Below, piece by piece: positions 36,186 through 45,363 of a stretch of 64,000 bases of DNA (the first letter of the stretch is position 1; each line of letters begins with the position of its first letter). The notes beneath the pieces were generated by a model. It made no database searches. It was not told where the DNA came from and worked only from the letters and a program-made list of their open reading frames with translations. Source of the DNA: Congregibacter litoralis KT71 (GTDB lineage: Bacteria > Pseudomonadota > Gammaproteobacteria > Pseudomonadales > Halieaceae); NCBI RefSeq assembly GCF_000153125.2, contig NZ_CM002299.1:1116809-1180808 (forward strand), read 5' to 3'. The position numbers and the translations under genes were made by a program.

Positions 36186-37967
36186 ATGGATTACGACCTC
36201 AAAATTACCGGTGGCCTGGTGTACGACGGGGATGGTGGGGAGCCTCGCAAGGCGGATGTTGCCGTACGCAACGGCACCATCGTAGCCGTGGGAGACTGTG
36301 CCGGTGATGCCCGCGAGACGATCGACGCCCGGGGCCATATTGTGACGCCGGGGTTTATTGATCTGCATACCCATTACGACGGCCAGGTGTCCTGGGATGC
36401 CGGTATGCAGCCCAGCGTAAACCACGGCGTCAGTACCGTGGTCATGGGGAGCTGCGGCGTAGGCTTTGCACCGGTCCGAGAAGCCGATCGGGAAAAGCTC
36501 ATACGCTTGATGGAGGGGGTTGAGGATATTCCCGGTATTGCTCTAGCGGAGGGGCTTACCTGGGATTGGGAGACCCTACCCGAATACATGGATGCTCTGG
36601 ACGCCAAGCCCCATAGCATCGATTTTGCGGTACAGGTGACCCACGACCCCCTGCGGGTTTACGTGATGGGTGACCGTGCCGTGTGCAATGAGCCCGCCAC
36701 GGAGACCGATATCGCGGCCATGCGACGCATCACCCGGGAGGCCCTGGAGGCGGGCGCTATCGGTTTCTCTACGGGTCGCTCCGACGTGCATCGCAGCGCC
36801 GATGGTGAATGGACGCCGTCCTCCGAGGCCACCACGGAAGAGCTGGCGGGGATCGCCAGTGCGTTTTCCGGACTGTCTCACGGCATTCTCCAGGCTGTTA
36901 ACGATTTCGATCTTGAGCGCGAGGGCGACGCTTTCGACAAGGAGTTCGACATCCTCGAAAGCATGGCAAAAGCAGGGGAGGGTCGGCCCTTTTCCCTGTC
37001 ACTGATGCAGCGGGACTTTGCGCCGGATCAATGGCGACGCATTATTGAGCGTGCCGAAAAGGCCGAGGCAAAGGGTGTGTCCATGCGTCTGCAAACCGCC
37101 CCCCGGGGCATCGGCGTTATCACCGGTCTTCAGTGCACCTTCCACCCGTTCATTGGTTTTCCCAGTTACAAGGCGATCTGTGATCTGCCTCTGGAGCAGC
37201 GAGTCGCGCGCATGCGCGAACCCGAATTCAAGGCGCAGATTCTCACGGAGGAGTCGGAAAAGCTGGCGGGTGACGGAACGCCGGTTCCTCCCATCGTTGA
37301 CGCGCTCATGGCGGCCATCGACTACGTCGCGAGCAAGACGTTTTTACTGGGTGAGAACCCCGAGTACGAACAGGGCGCCGAAACCTCCGTATTGCACATG
37401 GCCGAGGAAAAAGGCGTGTCCTCCCTTGAGATGATTTACGATCTTCTCCTCGAGGAGGAGGGAAGGGCTCTGCTGTACTTCCCCATCTATAACTACACGA
37501 ACATGAACTTCGATAATGTCTACGAGATGATGAAGCACCCCCAGTCGATCATGGGGCTGTCCGACGGTGGCGCCCACGTGGGTACGATTTGTGACTCCAG
37601 CTTTCCCAGTTATCTGCTGACCTACTGGGCGCGGGATCGTGATCGCGGCGGAAAGCTTGAGCTCAGCGAAGCTATTCGTCGTCTGACATCTGATATCGCC
37701 GACTACTGTGGCATGGCCGATCGCGGCCGCATCAAGGTCGGCCTCAAGGCCAATATCAACATTATTGACTTTAAGAACTTGCGTCTTTATGCGCCGCGGA
37801 TGGTGCAGGATCTTCCCGCCGGTGGGCAGCGTCTCTTGCAGGACGCGTCGGGGTATAGGGCTGTGATCGTGGATGGGGAAACCGTTCTTGAGAATGACCA
37901 GCTGACGGGTAAGCACCCCGGAAGGCTCTATCGTGCGGGTCAACAGGCCATGGAGTCCGCAGCCTGA
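36186..37967 (+). CDS. D-aminoacylase-like amidohydrolase
   Basis: 593 aa from the ATG at 36186; the upstream frame lacks family similarity. KITGGLVYDGDGGEPRKADVAV and PGFIDLHTHYDGQVSWD (HxH metal site) match N-acyl-D-amino-acid deacylases, as do ALEAGAIGFSTGRSD and GLSDGGAHVG near the C-terminal half. It is cytoplasmic, with no signal peptide. The family hydrolyses N-acyl-D-amino acids or related amides; the true substrate is unknown. Single gene divergent from fpr. Confidence 0.85.
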   Translation: MDYDLKITGGLVYDGDGGEPRKADVAVRNGTIVAVGDCAGDARETIDARGHIVTPGFIDLHTHYDGQVSWDAGMQPSVNHGVSTVVMGSCGVGFAPVREADREKLIRLMEGVEDIPGIALAEGLTWDWETLPEYMDALDAKPHSIDFAVQVTHDPLRVYVMGDRAVCNEPATETDIAAMRRITREALEAGAIGFSTGRSDVHRSADGEWTPSSEATTEELAGIASAFSGLSHGILQAVNDFDLEREGDAFDKEFDILESMAKAGEGRPFSLSLMQRDFAPDQWRRIIERAEKAEAKGVSMRLQTAPRGIGVITGLQCTFHPFIGFPSYKAICDLPLEQRVARMREPEFKAQILTEESEKLAGDGTPVPPIVDALMAAIDYVASKTFLLGENPEYEQGAETSVLHMAEEKGVSSLEMIYDLLLEEEGRALLYFPIYNYTNMNFDNVYEMMKHPQSIMGLSDGGAHVGTICDSSFPSYLLTYWARDRDRGGKLELSEAIRRLTSDIADYCGMADRGRIKVGLKANINIIDFKNLRLYAPRMVQDLPAGGQRLLQDASGYRAVIVDGETVLENDQLTGKHPGRLYRAGQQAMESAA

Positions 37968-38119
37968 GTGCTGGCGCAGATTTTTGCTGTTGCCCTTTCA
38001 TAACCCGGTCGCAGGAAATCCGTTAAGCTGCTGCCTGACTCAACACAGCGATCACAGCTTTCACAGCTACTACCGCGCCGGTGCTTACCGGCGTTTTATT
38101 CAAGTCTGAGGAATTTACT

Positions 38120-38923
38120 ATGTTAAACCCTGTACAACTGGTAGCCGGTGCTCTCCTGGCATTCAGCCTGTCCCTTTCGCCCTGGGCCTTGGCGGGAGAC
38201 ACTCTTGATCGCGTGGTCAAAAACAAAACCCTGGTGGTAGGTATGTCGGGTGACCAGCCGCCCATGAATATGCGCAACCGCCAGGGGGATCTCATGGGCT
38301 TTGATGTCGATCTGGCAAAAGCGCTGGCCAATGCCATGCACGCCGATCTTGAGCTGAGCCCCATGCCCTTTGGTGACCTCACCAAGGCCCTCGCTGATGG
38401 CAAAGTCGATATGGTGCTCTCGGGGATGGCCATTACCGCTGAGCGCTCTCGCAGTGCGTCGTTTGTCGGCCCCTACATGATGAGTGGAAAGTCGATTCTC
38501 GCAACGCGTACCGCCCTCGCGGAAATTGCTTCGGGTGGCATTGCGGTGACGGAGGTGAAACTCGCCGCGCTTAAAAACTCCACCAGCGCGAGCTTTGTCC
38601 TTGAGGCAGCGCCCAATGCGACCTTGGTGGAAGTCGCCAATTATGAAGAAGCTATCGCCATGGTAACCAGCGGTGAAGTGGCCGGTATGGTTGCCGATGC
38701 CCCCGTGTGCCAGCTCCAGGTGCTGCGAAATCCCGATGCCGGTCTCGTGACTCTCGATAAGCCCTTGACCATCGAGCCCTTCGGTATCGCAGTGTCTTCT
38801 GACGATCCCGAGTTTCTCAACCTGGTGCGCAACTATCTCCGCGCTTACGAGGGCACGGGTCTTTTGACCAAGCTCCGTCAGAAGTGGTTGGAAAACAGCT
38901 CCTGGGTCGCTGCATTACCCTGA
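38120..38923 (+). CDS. Periplasmic amino-acid-binding protein (SBP family 3)
   Basis: 267 aa from the ATG at 38120 (GAGGA upstream). Signal peptide to about residue 26 (SPWALAGDT). The family 3 fold shows TLVVGMSGDQPPMNMRNRQGDLMGFDVDLAKALA, GKVDMVLSGMAITAERS and PLTIEPFGIAVSSDD. It should bind a polar amino acid or similar ligand. No permease or ATPase gene is adjacent, so it is an orphan binding protein that could instead feed a distant transporter or a sensor. A strong terminator follows. Confidence 0.87.
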   Translation: MLNPVQLVAGALLAFSLSLSPWALAGDTLDRVVKNKTLVVGMSGDQPPMNMRNRQGDLMGFDVDLAKALANAMHADLELSPMPFGDLTKALADGKVDMVLSGMAITAERSRSASFVGPYMMSGKSILATRTALAEIASGGIAVTEVKLAALKNSTSASFVLEAAPNATLVEVANYEEAIAMVTSGEVAGMVADAPVCQLQVLRNPDAGLVTLDKPLTIEPFGIAVSSDDPEFLNLVRNYLRAYEGTGLLTKLRQKWLENSSWVAALP

Positions 38924-38942
38924 ATCCCGATTTACTCTTTCG

Positions 38943-38974
38943 CGCCCTGATCCGTGATGGCTCAGGGCGTTTTT
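38943..38974 (+). terminator. Rho-independent terminator
   Basis: CGCCCTGA and TCAGGGCG form an 8-bp stem with an 11-base loop, followed by TTTTT, 20 bases after the binding-protein stop. Confidence 0.85.
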
Positions 38975-38987
38975 CTTTGCGCCCCCG

Positions 38988-39755
38988 ATGATTGAAGCCC
39001 TGGTCGAGACCTTTACTGCCATAGGCGCTGGCAAAATGCTGGCTATCTGGGCGGCCCTGCTGTTTGCCGCGCTCTTGCGGGCATTTACGGGTTTTGGTTT
39101 TGCGCTGGCGGCTATGCCCGTACTCGCCTTGTTTGTGGCGCCCACAGAAGCAGTGGTTATCACCGCCTTGCTGACGTTTGGCACGAGTGTGCTTTCATTG
39201 CCCAGGTTCTGGCCCGACGCGCCAAAGCGTCCCTTGCTGCCCATCCTGCTGGCCTCCGTTGTCGGCACGGCGATCGGTGCGCAACTCCTGGCGCAGGTAT
39301 CTACCCGGCAGTTTCAGCTGGGCGTCGGTCTGGCGGTGCTTGGGGCCTGCGGGGTATTGAGCCTGTTTCGCCCGGCGCAAAGACCCGTCTGGCGGGGCGT
39401 GGCCACGGCAACGGGCCTCCTATCGGGACTCATGAATGGCGTGTTCGCTGTGCCGGGCCCGCCGGTGATTATCTTTGTGATGGCGACTCAGGAGGATGCC
39501 CGCGATAGCAGGGCGATGCTCCTGAGCTATTTTATGCTGGCCTCGGTGATTGCCCTGTGTATGTTTGGCATCTCGGGCTATCTCACGGCGAAGGCCCTGT
39601 GGATGTTTCTGTTGGGTATGCCCGCCATGATGATCGGCGATCGCCTGGGGCATGCCGTATTTGCGCGTTTCGGCAACCTGTTTTATCGCCGTGTCGCCCT
39701 TAGCGTGCTCTGCGCCGTGGGTCTTGCCATAACCATCAAGGCGTTGCTGGCCTGA
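38988..39755 (+). CDS. TauE/SafE family sulfite/organosulfonate exporter
   Basis: 255 aa with about eight membrane helices in two repeats: LLRAFTGFGFALAAMPVLALF near the start and ATGLLSGLMNGVFAVPGPPVIIF in the second half. These match the PF01925 family, which exports sulfite, sulfonates or similar anions. The substrate is not inferable. It lies just after a terminator, so it probably has its own promoter. Confidence 0.83.
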   Translation: MIEALVETFTAIGAGKMLAIWAALLFAALLRAFTGFGFALAAMPVLALFVAPTEAVVITALLTFGTSVLSLPRFWPDAPKRPLLPILLASVVGTAIGAQLLAQVSTRQFQLGVGLAVLGACGVLSLFRPAQRPVWRGVATATGLLSGLMNGVFAVPGPPVIIFVMATQEDARDSRAMLLSYFMLASVIALCMFGISGYLTAKALWMFLLGMPAMMIGDRLGHAVFARFGNLFYRRVALSVLCAVGLAITIKALLA

Positions 39756-39765
39756 ACTGCTGGCC

Positions 39766-40248
39766 CTACTGCTTCACAGCATCCCGCATGATGCGCTGCT
39801 TCTGTACACCCCATTCACGCTCTTTCTGGGTTTGTCGCTTGTCATGACTTTGCTTGCCGTGGGCGAGGGCTATTGCGGCTTTTACCAGATGCCCCTTCCA
39901 GTAGAGCTTGGTGCAAACACAGGTCTGGCCCTTGGCGCTAACGGCGGCCAGTATTCTGGCGAGCTCACGGCGATTGAGCAGTAACTTGCGGGTGCGCGTG
40001 GGATCCGTCACGTAATGTGTGGATGCGGTGGCAAGGGGCGTGATCTGTGAGCCCAGCAAAAACGCCTCGCCATCCTTCATCATCACATAGGAGTCCGTGA
40101 GCTGGGCTTTACCCGCGCGCAGGGCCTTGACTTCCCAACCCGTGAGGGCGACGCCTGCTTCAAAGCTCTCTAACAGATGGTAATCAAAACGCGCACGCTT
40201 GTTTTGAACAATCGTTGTGTCTGCAGTGTTGGATTTCTTCTTTCCCAT
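39766..40248 (-). CDS. smpB: SsrA-binding protein SmpB
   Basis: 160 aa. [46 protein letters not shown] and the basic tail [25 protein letters not shown] are SmpB signatures. It binds the tRNA-like part of tmRNA and places it in the stalled ribosome. ATG at 40248 chosen; another in-frame ATG 9 bases upstream is possible. ssrA lies about 6 kb away on the same strand. Confidence 0.94.
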   Translation of the reverse strand: MGKKKSNTADTTIVQNKRARFDYHLLESFEAGVALTGWEVKALRAGKAQLTDSYVMMKDGEAFLLGSQITPLATASTHYVTDPTRTRKLLLNRRELARILAAVSAKGQTCVCTKLYWKGHLVKAAIALAHGKQSHDKRQTQKEREWGVQKQRIMRDAVKQ

Positions 40249-40352
40249 GGCCGCCATTGTACAGGGACTCGTCAAGGGGGGCGTGATGAATCTACTTTGC
40301 AAGGAGGTGTTGCTGGGGCAAGCTGTACGCTGACTTGGCTTTCTGGAAACCA

Positions 40353-41696
40353 ATGAAGCTTTACTTACCTGTGGAACGCTGGCGATCACGGACAACTTTC
40401 GTCTTTGCTCTTGCGATTGCGGCGGTGGGCCTGGGCAATCTGTGGCGTTTTGCATGGCTCATGGGCGAGCATGGCGGTGCGCCCTTTTTCTTCAGCTATC
40501 TTCTGTGTCTCTTTTTTATCGCCGTGCCGCTCCTTGTTGCGGAGGTCGTCCTGGGCAGCCATGGCCGCGGATCACCGTTTTTGACCATGAGCTGGGCGGC
40601 GGAAGTGTCGGGTCGCTCCCGTCTCTGGCTGACCGTCGCGTTGCTCTCCTGTCTGGCAGGCTTTCTGTTGCTGGTGTCCTACCTGCTCATAGCGGGGTGG
40701 AGCCTCGCCTATGCCTATCAGATCCAGTTGGGGGACTTCGCCGCCATCAGTCTTGGCGGCGCAGGGGAATCCTTTGCTGAGAGTGTTGCGGCACCGGCGG
40801 GCTTTCTGCGCTGGCAGTTTCTGGCGGCCTGTGTGCTGGCTATCACGGTGGTGTTTGGAATTCGGCGGGGCATTGGCGTCCTTGTCTGGATTGCCGTTCC
40901 CCTGTTAATAACACTTCTGGGGGTGCTGATACGATTTTCTGTGGAATTTGGTGATCTGGCCGCCGCCGGCGAGTTTCTCTTTGCCTGGCAGCCCCTGGAT
41001 TTTGACCGGGGATCGTTTATGGCCGCCCTTGGTCACGCCCTGTATACCCTGTGCATCGGTGTTGCCGTGGGCATGAGTTACGGTGCCTATGCGCCCGACA
41101 AGCTGCCCATTGTCCGCTCCGTGATAACCGTTGCCATGTTTGATGTGGTGGTCGCCATCGCTGCGGGTGTTGCGATCTTCCCCCTGCTGTTTGCCAACAA
41201 CCTCCAGCCCGCTCAGGGTTTTGGCCTGCTCTTCATCAGTCTGCCCTATGCCTTCGGCAATATGCCCTTTGGTGACCTGTATGGTGCACTGTTTTTTCTG
41301 GCGGTGTTCGTCACTGCGCTGGGCACCGCGGTCGCACTTCTGGAGCCCATTGTCAGCGTGCTGGAGCAGCAGTTTCGTGTCCGCCGTGTGCACGCCGCGG
41401 TCGCCATGACCGCCATCGCCTTTATGCTCTCGGCCTACGCACTGGTGGATCTTGGTGCCGGTGACCGTGGAGAGGACTTTTTACAGTGGCTGGACGGGGT
41501 GACCGCCGAGTGGCTCATTCCCGCCGCGGTGCTGCTCCTGGCGGTCTTCGTCGGGTGGCGCATGCCCCGGGCCCTATTGCGCAAGGAGCTCGCGCGGGAG
41601 CCCGACATCCTGTTTTCCCTGTGGTATTTTCTCATCCGCTTTGTCGCGGTGCCCGTGATCGCCTTCGCGTGGTTCTGGTTATCGCTGGTGCCCTGA
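40353..41696 (+). CDS. Sodium-dependent transporter, NSS/SNF family
   Basis: 447 aa. [40 protein letters not shown] is the sodium- and substrate-site helix 1 region of LeuT-like transporters; about 11 to 12 helices follow. It should import an amino acid or amine with Na+. The start is ATG at 40353; a TTG 18 bases upstream adds only MAFWKP. It is divergent from smpB. Confidence 0.87.
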   Translation: MKLYLPVERWRSRTTFVFALAIAAVGLGNLWRFAWLMGEHGGAPFFFSYLLCLFFIAVPLLVAEVVLGSHGRGSPFLTMSWAAEVSGRSRLWLTVALLSCLAGFLLLVSYLLIAGWSLAYAYQIQLGDFAAISLGGAGESFAESVAAPAGFLRWQFLAACVLAITVVFGIRRGIGVLVWIAVPLLITLLGVLIRFSVEFGDLAAAGEFLFAWQPLDFDRGSFMAALGHALYTLCIGVAVGMSYGAYAPDKLPIVRSVITVAMFDVVVAIAAGVAIFPLLFANNLQPAQGFGLLFISLPYAFGNMPFGDLYGALFFLAVFVTALGTAVALLEPIVSVLEQQFRVRRVHAAVAMTAIAFMLSAYALVDLGAGDRGEDFLQWLDGVTAEWLIPAAVLLLAVFVGWRMPRALLRKELAREPDILFSLWYFLIRFVAVPVIAFAWFWLSLVP

Positions 41697-41727
41697 CGGC
41701 AAATGGCAACTTTTATGAGGCCAAAAT

Positions 41728-41783
41728 GATGAACCCCAGACGATGAACCCCAGACGATGAACCCCAAAAGATGAACCAAAGAC
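41728..41783. repeat. Four tandem copies of a 14-bp repeat in the ratA leader
   Basis: GATGAACCCCAGAC occurs twice exactly, followed by GATGAACCCCAAAA and GATGAACCAAAGAC. The array ends 15 bases before the ratA ATG, in the gap between the NSS transporter gene and ratA. Each unit contains an ATG that opens a short frame. Confidence 0.9.
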
Positions 41784-41798
41784 GATGACTTCAGCACC

Positions 41799-42233
41799 AT
41801 GACATCTATCCACCGTAGCGCCTTGTTGCCCTTGTCGGATCAGCAGTTGTTCGCGCTGGTCAATGATGTGGAAGCCTACCCTCAATACATGGATGGTTGC
41901 GTGGGCGCATCGATCCTGCGCACGGACGCGGAGCACATGGAGGCGCGTCTCGATCTGGCTCGCGGCGGCATTTCTCACAGCTTTACCACGCGGAACGAGC
42001 TCCTGCCCTACAAAGAAATCCGTCTGACCTTAAAGGATGGCCCCTTCGAGGAGTTTTCCGGGGCCTGGCGTTTTCATGCCCTGGCCGAGGAGGCCTGCAA
42101 GGTCTCTCTGGATCTGGAATTCCGTTTTCGAGGGGGGCTACTGAGTGCTGCGGCCGCGAAGCTGTTTGATCGGGTGACGGGCAATCTCGTGGATGCGGTG
42201 GTGCGCCGGGCTCAGGATGTCTACGGCGTATGA
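41799..42233 (+). CDS. ratA: RatA/COQ10-like START-domain protein
   Basis: 144 aa. IHRSALLPLSDQQLFALVNDVEAYPQYMDGC is the standard N-terminus of RatA/PasT and Coq10 proteins; FRFRGGLLSAAAAKLFDRVTGNLVDAVVRRA ends the START-like fold. Relatives bind ubiquinone or inhibit 70S ribosome assembly. It is followed by rnfH with a 4-base overlap, the conserved ratA-rnfH pair of gammaproteobacteria. Confidence 0.9.
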   Translation: MTSIHRSALLPLSDQQLFALVNDVEAYPQYMDGCVGASILRTDAEHMEARLDLARGGISHSFTTRNELLPYKEIRLTLKDGPFEEFSGAWRFHALAEEACKVSLDLEFRFRGGLLSAAAAKLFDRVTGNLVDAVVRRAQDVYGV

Positions 42234-42550
42234 GTGATGACAGCAGCATTGCGGTAGAGGTGGTCTATGCACTGCCGGATCGCCAGTCTATATTGCGGCT
42301 GTCGGTGCCTGAGGGTACGACGGCCATAGAGGCTGCGCAGCAATCCGGTATAGAAGCACAGTTCGATGATCTGAGCCTTGGGGAAGACACGCACCTCGGC
42401 GTGTTTGGCCATCGGGTGGCCCATACGCAGGTGCTTCGCGAGGGGGATCGGGTTGAAATCTACAGACCCTTGCTGGCGGACCCTAAGGAAGTGCGAAAAG
42501 AGCGCGCTGCGCGTGCGAAAGCCCGGCGGGAGACTCAGTCCGCCGACTGA
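42230..42550 (+). CDS. rnfH: RnfH family ubiquitin-like protein
   Basis: 106 aa. [35 protein letters not shown] and [29 protein letters not shown] match RnfH (beta-grasp fold with a basic tail). Function unclear despite the name. Its ATG overlaps the ratA stop, and its 3' end overlaps the convergent bamE end by 16 bases. Confidence 0.9.
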   Translation: MSDDSSIAVEVVYALPDRQSILRLSVPEGTTAIEAAQQSGIEAQFDDLSLGEDTHLGVFGHRVAHTQVLREGDRVEIYRPLLADPKEVRKERAARAKARRETQSAD

Positions 42551-43053
42551 TCACCCTCGGCTTCGTCCATCGTCGGGTCTGCTTCAGCGCTTGCTTTCAG
42601 GTCGCTTTCCAAACTGGACTCTGTGTCTGTGTCTGTGTCTGTGTCTGTGTCTGTGTCTGTGTCTGTGTCTGTGTCGCTGTCCGTGTCAGTACCGGCGTCA
42701 GGGTTAGCCCAGTCCGGCAGGTAGTCACCGGTGATGTTCACAAGCCTGTCACTCTCAAAAAAGATCCGCACCTGCGCCTCGCGAATAATGTCCTGACCGT
42801 TGCGGATGACGTAGGGATAGTCCCAGCGGTCCGGCTGAAAGGTATCCTCGACCAGGGGCGAGCCCATAATGAATCTAACCTGGCGTCGGCTCATGCCGGG
42901 CTGGAGCTGCTCGATCATGTCCTGGGTGACGAGATTGCCCTGTTCAATATCGATTTTGTAGACCCCGGGAAAGCCCACAAATCCGCAGGCGCCGAGACCC
43001 AGGAGGGCGGCGGTGAGCAGTGTGACTCGCAAAATGTTCCGGGTTGGGCTCAA
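42535..43053 (-). CDS. bamE: Outer-membrane assembly lipoprotein BamE with repeat tail
   Basis: 172 aa. A signal peptide ends in the lipobox LGLGAC (Cys at residue 23). The SmpA/OmlA domain has [40 protein letters not shown] and [12 protein letters not shown]. BamE supports BamA/BamD in outer-membrane protein insertion. An unusual acidic C-terminal tail (residues 120-172) begins with about eleven Thr-Asp pairs encoded by a hexanucleotide repeat. The core alone would be about 115 aa, near the normal family length. Confidence 0.92.
   Translation of the reverse strand: MSPTRNILRVTLLTAALLGLGACGFVGFPGVYKIDIEQGNLVTQDMIEQLQPGMSRRQVRFIMGSPLVEDTFQPDRWDYPYVIRNGQDIIREAQVRIFFESDRLVNITGDYLPDWANPDAGTDTDSDTDTDTDTDTDTDTDTDTESSLESDLKASAEADPTMDEAEGDQSAD
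42621..42674. repeat. Nine perfect CTGTGT hexamer repeats in bamE
   Basis: Nine exact tandem copies of CTGTGT encode alternating Thr and Asp in the BamE tail. The unit is a multiple of three, so copy-number change would alter tail length without frameshift. Confidence 0.95.
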
Positions 43054-43125
43054 GGACTAACTTCCACTGGGGGGGTAGGGGTGGCATCATACCGATGAGC
43101 GTCCATTCAGAGAAGTGCATCCCGT

Positions 43126-43545
43126 ATGCCAATTAGTAACCAAGATCTACGCAGCGTTGGCCTTAAAGTCACGCTTCCGCGCATCAAGATTCTGCAGATT
43201 CTGGAGGACTCGGAGCAGCACGAGCGGCACATGAGCGCCGAGGATGTTTATCAGGCTCTCCGCGATGCCGGGGAAGACGTCGGGCTGGCCACGGTTTATC
43301 GCGTCCTCACGCAGTTTGAAGGCGCGGGGCTGGTGACCCGGCACAACTTTGAAGGGGGACACTCCGTCTTCGAGCTGGATCACGGCGAACACCACGATCA
43401 CATGGTCTGTGAAGATACGGGCCAGGTGATCGAATTTACGGACCCGGTGATTGAAGAGCGACAAAAGAAAATCGCCGAGGAACACGGTTTTGAGCTGGTT
43501 GACCACTCCCTCGTACTCAAGGTCCGCAAGCGCTCAGACAGCTAG
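43126..43545 (+). CDS. fur: Ferric uptake regulator Fur
   Basis: 139 aa. DLRSVGLKVTLPRIKILQILE and DVGLATVYRVLTQFEGAGLVTRHNFEGGHSVFEL form the winged helix and hinge; HHDHMVCEDTGQVIEF carries the metal-site histidines. Fur represses iron-uptake genes when loaded with Fe2+. The structural CxxC of E. coli Fur is reduced to C-x-x-T, as in Fur proteins that lack the structural zinc site. The gene sits in the usual spot, divergent from bamE. Confidence 0.94.
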   Translation: MPISNQDLRSVGLKVTLPRIKILQILEDSEQHERHMSAEDVYQALRDAGEDVGLATVYRVLTQFEGAGLVTRHNFEGGHSVFELDHGEHHDHMVCEDTGQVIEFTDPVIEERQKKIAEEHGFELVDHSLVLKVRKRSDS

Positions 43546-43565
43546 TACAGCTTTCACTGAAGAAC

Positions 43566-45221
43566 TCAGTCCCGGCTCTCCAGCATTTCCCGCGCGTGGG
43601 CCAGGGTGTTCTCGGTCATTTTCAGGCCACCGAGCATCCGTGCAATCTCGTTCACCCGCTCGTTTTCGTCGAGTTCGTGAAGGGTCGACGCCAGTCGCTT
43701 GCCTTTGCCGGACTTCTCGACCTGTAAGTGCTGTTGCCCCTGAGCCGCGACCTGCGGCAGGTGCGTGACGCACAATACCTGCGCATTCCTGCCCATGTCA
43801 GCGAGAAGGCGACCTACCACTTCGGCAACAGCGCCACCGATGCCCACATCTACCTCATCGAAAACCATGCTCGGCACCGTGGTGTTCCCGGCGGTCGCAA
43901 CCTGAATAGCCAGGCTGATGCGCGACAGCTCACCCCCGGATGCGATGCGTCCCAGGGGTTGGGGGGCTGCCCCCGGGTTGGTACTGATGAGCAACTCGAT
44001 GTCCTCTTCGCCCAGAAGATGAGGGTCATGACCCTCCCGTTTGCCGAGGGCGATCTTGAACTGGCAGTTACTCATGGACAGCTTTTTCAGGAGCTTGCTC
44101 ACTTCTTTTTCGAGCTTTGTCGCGGCTTTTTTCCGCGCGCCGCTGAGTGTGCCTGCCAGGTTTTTGTAAGCATCGAACTGCTGAGCGAGGGCCGCTTCCA
44201 TGGCCTCGATGCGTTCATCACTGGAGTCCAGGGTTGCAAGCTCTTCGCTCAGCGCCTGGTGATGAGCGCTGAGTTGCTCGGGCATGATGCGATGTTTTCT
44301 CGCGAGCGCGTAAATAGCCTCCAGGCGGGCTTCGACCTCCGCAAGCCGCTGGGGATTGTTTTCGGTGCCCGCCAGATATTGCTGGAGCTCGCTCCGCGCT
44401 TCCGCCAATTGAATAGCGGCGGAATCGAGCATCTCGCGTACGTTGGTGATGGTTTTGCCCTGGTGCAGGTCTTGGTCCAGCGCAGCCAGCGCGGCACGCA
44501 CACCGCTTTCATTGCTGTCACAGAGCTCGATGGCGCCCGCTGCCTGACGTTGAATGGCGTCGGCGTTTTCCAAAACGCGCTGCTCGTCTTCCAGGCTCTG
44601 TAGTTCCGTATCACCCAGGGCAAGCTCGTCGAGCTCTCCCACCTGATAGCGCAGGAGTTGCTCGCGATCCGCCTGTTCCTGCTGATTGCTCCGCACTGCA
44701 TCCAGCTCGTCGCGGAGTCGCAGCCACTCGCTGGCTGAACTGGACACTTTCTGGGCGGTGGAAAGCTGCCCTGCGTAGCTATCGAGGAGCATGCGTTGGT
44801 GCGGTCGGCGCAGCAGTGACTGATGGGCGTGCTGACCGTGAATGTCCACCAGTAATTCCCCGAGGGCGGCACAATCCTGCAGCGTGCTGGGGCGGCCGTT
44901 GATGTAGGCACGGGATCGTCCTTCCCGGGTGATAACCCGTCGAAAAAGACAGTCGCCGTCGGCGGCCAGATCATGGGCTTCGAGCCATTTCTGGGCGGCG
45001 GGCATGCTATCAATCTCAAAGCGTGCGCTGATGTCCGCCCGGTCTTCACCGGGGCGAATAGCGCTGGGATCTGCGCGGTCGCCAAGGCAAAGACCCAGGG
45101 CGTCGAGCATGATCGACTTCCCTGCGCCGGTCTCGCCCGTCACTACCGTGAGCCCGTCGCGAAAATCCACCTCAAGGTACTCCACGACGGTAAATTGGCT
45201 GATTGTGATTTGGCTGAGCAT
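43566..45221 (-). CDS. recN: DNA repair protein RecN
   Basis: 551 aa SMC-like ATPase. Walker A is GETGAGKSIMLDALGLCLG at the N-terminus. A long coiled-coil middle region (about 150-380) separates it from the C-terminal signature SGGELSRISLAIQV, Walker B MVFDEVDVGIGG and VTHLPQVAAQGQQHL. RecN acts early in double-strand break repair. Convergent with fur and divergent from hrcA, the usual gammaproteobacterial setting. Confidence 0.95.
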   Translation of the reverse strand: MLSQITISQFTVVEYLEVDFRDGLTVVTGETGAGKSIMLDALGLCLGDRADPSAIRPGEDRADISARFEIDSMPAAQKWLEAHDLAADGDCLFRRVITREGRSRAYINGRPSTLQDCAALGELLVDIHGQHAHQSLLRRPHQRMLLDSYAGQLSTAQKVSSSASEWLRLRDELDAVRSNQQEQADREQLLRYQVGELDELALGDTELQSLEDEQRVLENADAIQRQAAGAIELCDSNESGVRAALAALDQDLHQGKTITNVREMLDSAAIQLAEARSELQQYLAGTENNPQRLAEVEARLEAIYALARKHRIMPEQLSAHHQALSEELATLDSSDERIEAMEAALAQQFDAYKNLAGTLSGARKKAATKLEKEVSKLLKKLSMSNCQFKIALGKREGHDPHLLGEEDIELLISTNPGAAPQPLGRIASGGELSRISLAIQVATAGNTTVPSMVFDEVDVGIGGAVAEVVGRLLADMGRNAQVLCVTHLPQVAAQGQQHLQVEKSGKGKRLASTLHELDENERVNEIARMLGGLKMTENTLAHAREMLESRD

Positions 45222-45363
45222 GGCGGTCCGATTCCGTGTAGCCGAGGGTTATAACCCATCCGCCACAGTGCATAAACAGCAAATTTGCTCCAGCGGGCTC
45301 CGCGCTTTGTGTTCCCGCGGGTCTGTGCTAAAACCTCGGCTGATAAACCGTAGGAGAGAGCGT

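Noticed and set aside
42603..42707. Plus-strand frame with Cys-Leu repeats over the CTGTGT tract
   Set aside because: It is the opposite reading of the bamE tail repeat and has no start signal.
44929..45363. Long N-terminal extension of hrcA
   Set aside because: It overlaps recN on the opposite strand and is not HrcA-like; TTG at 45364 has a proper ribosome-binding site.
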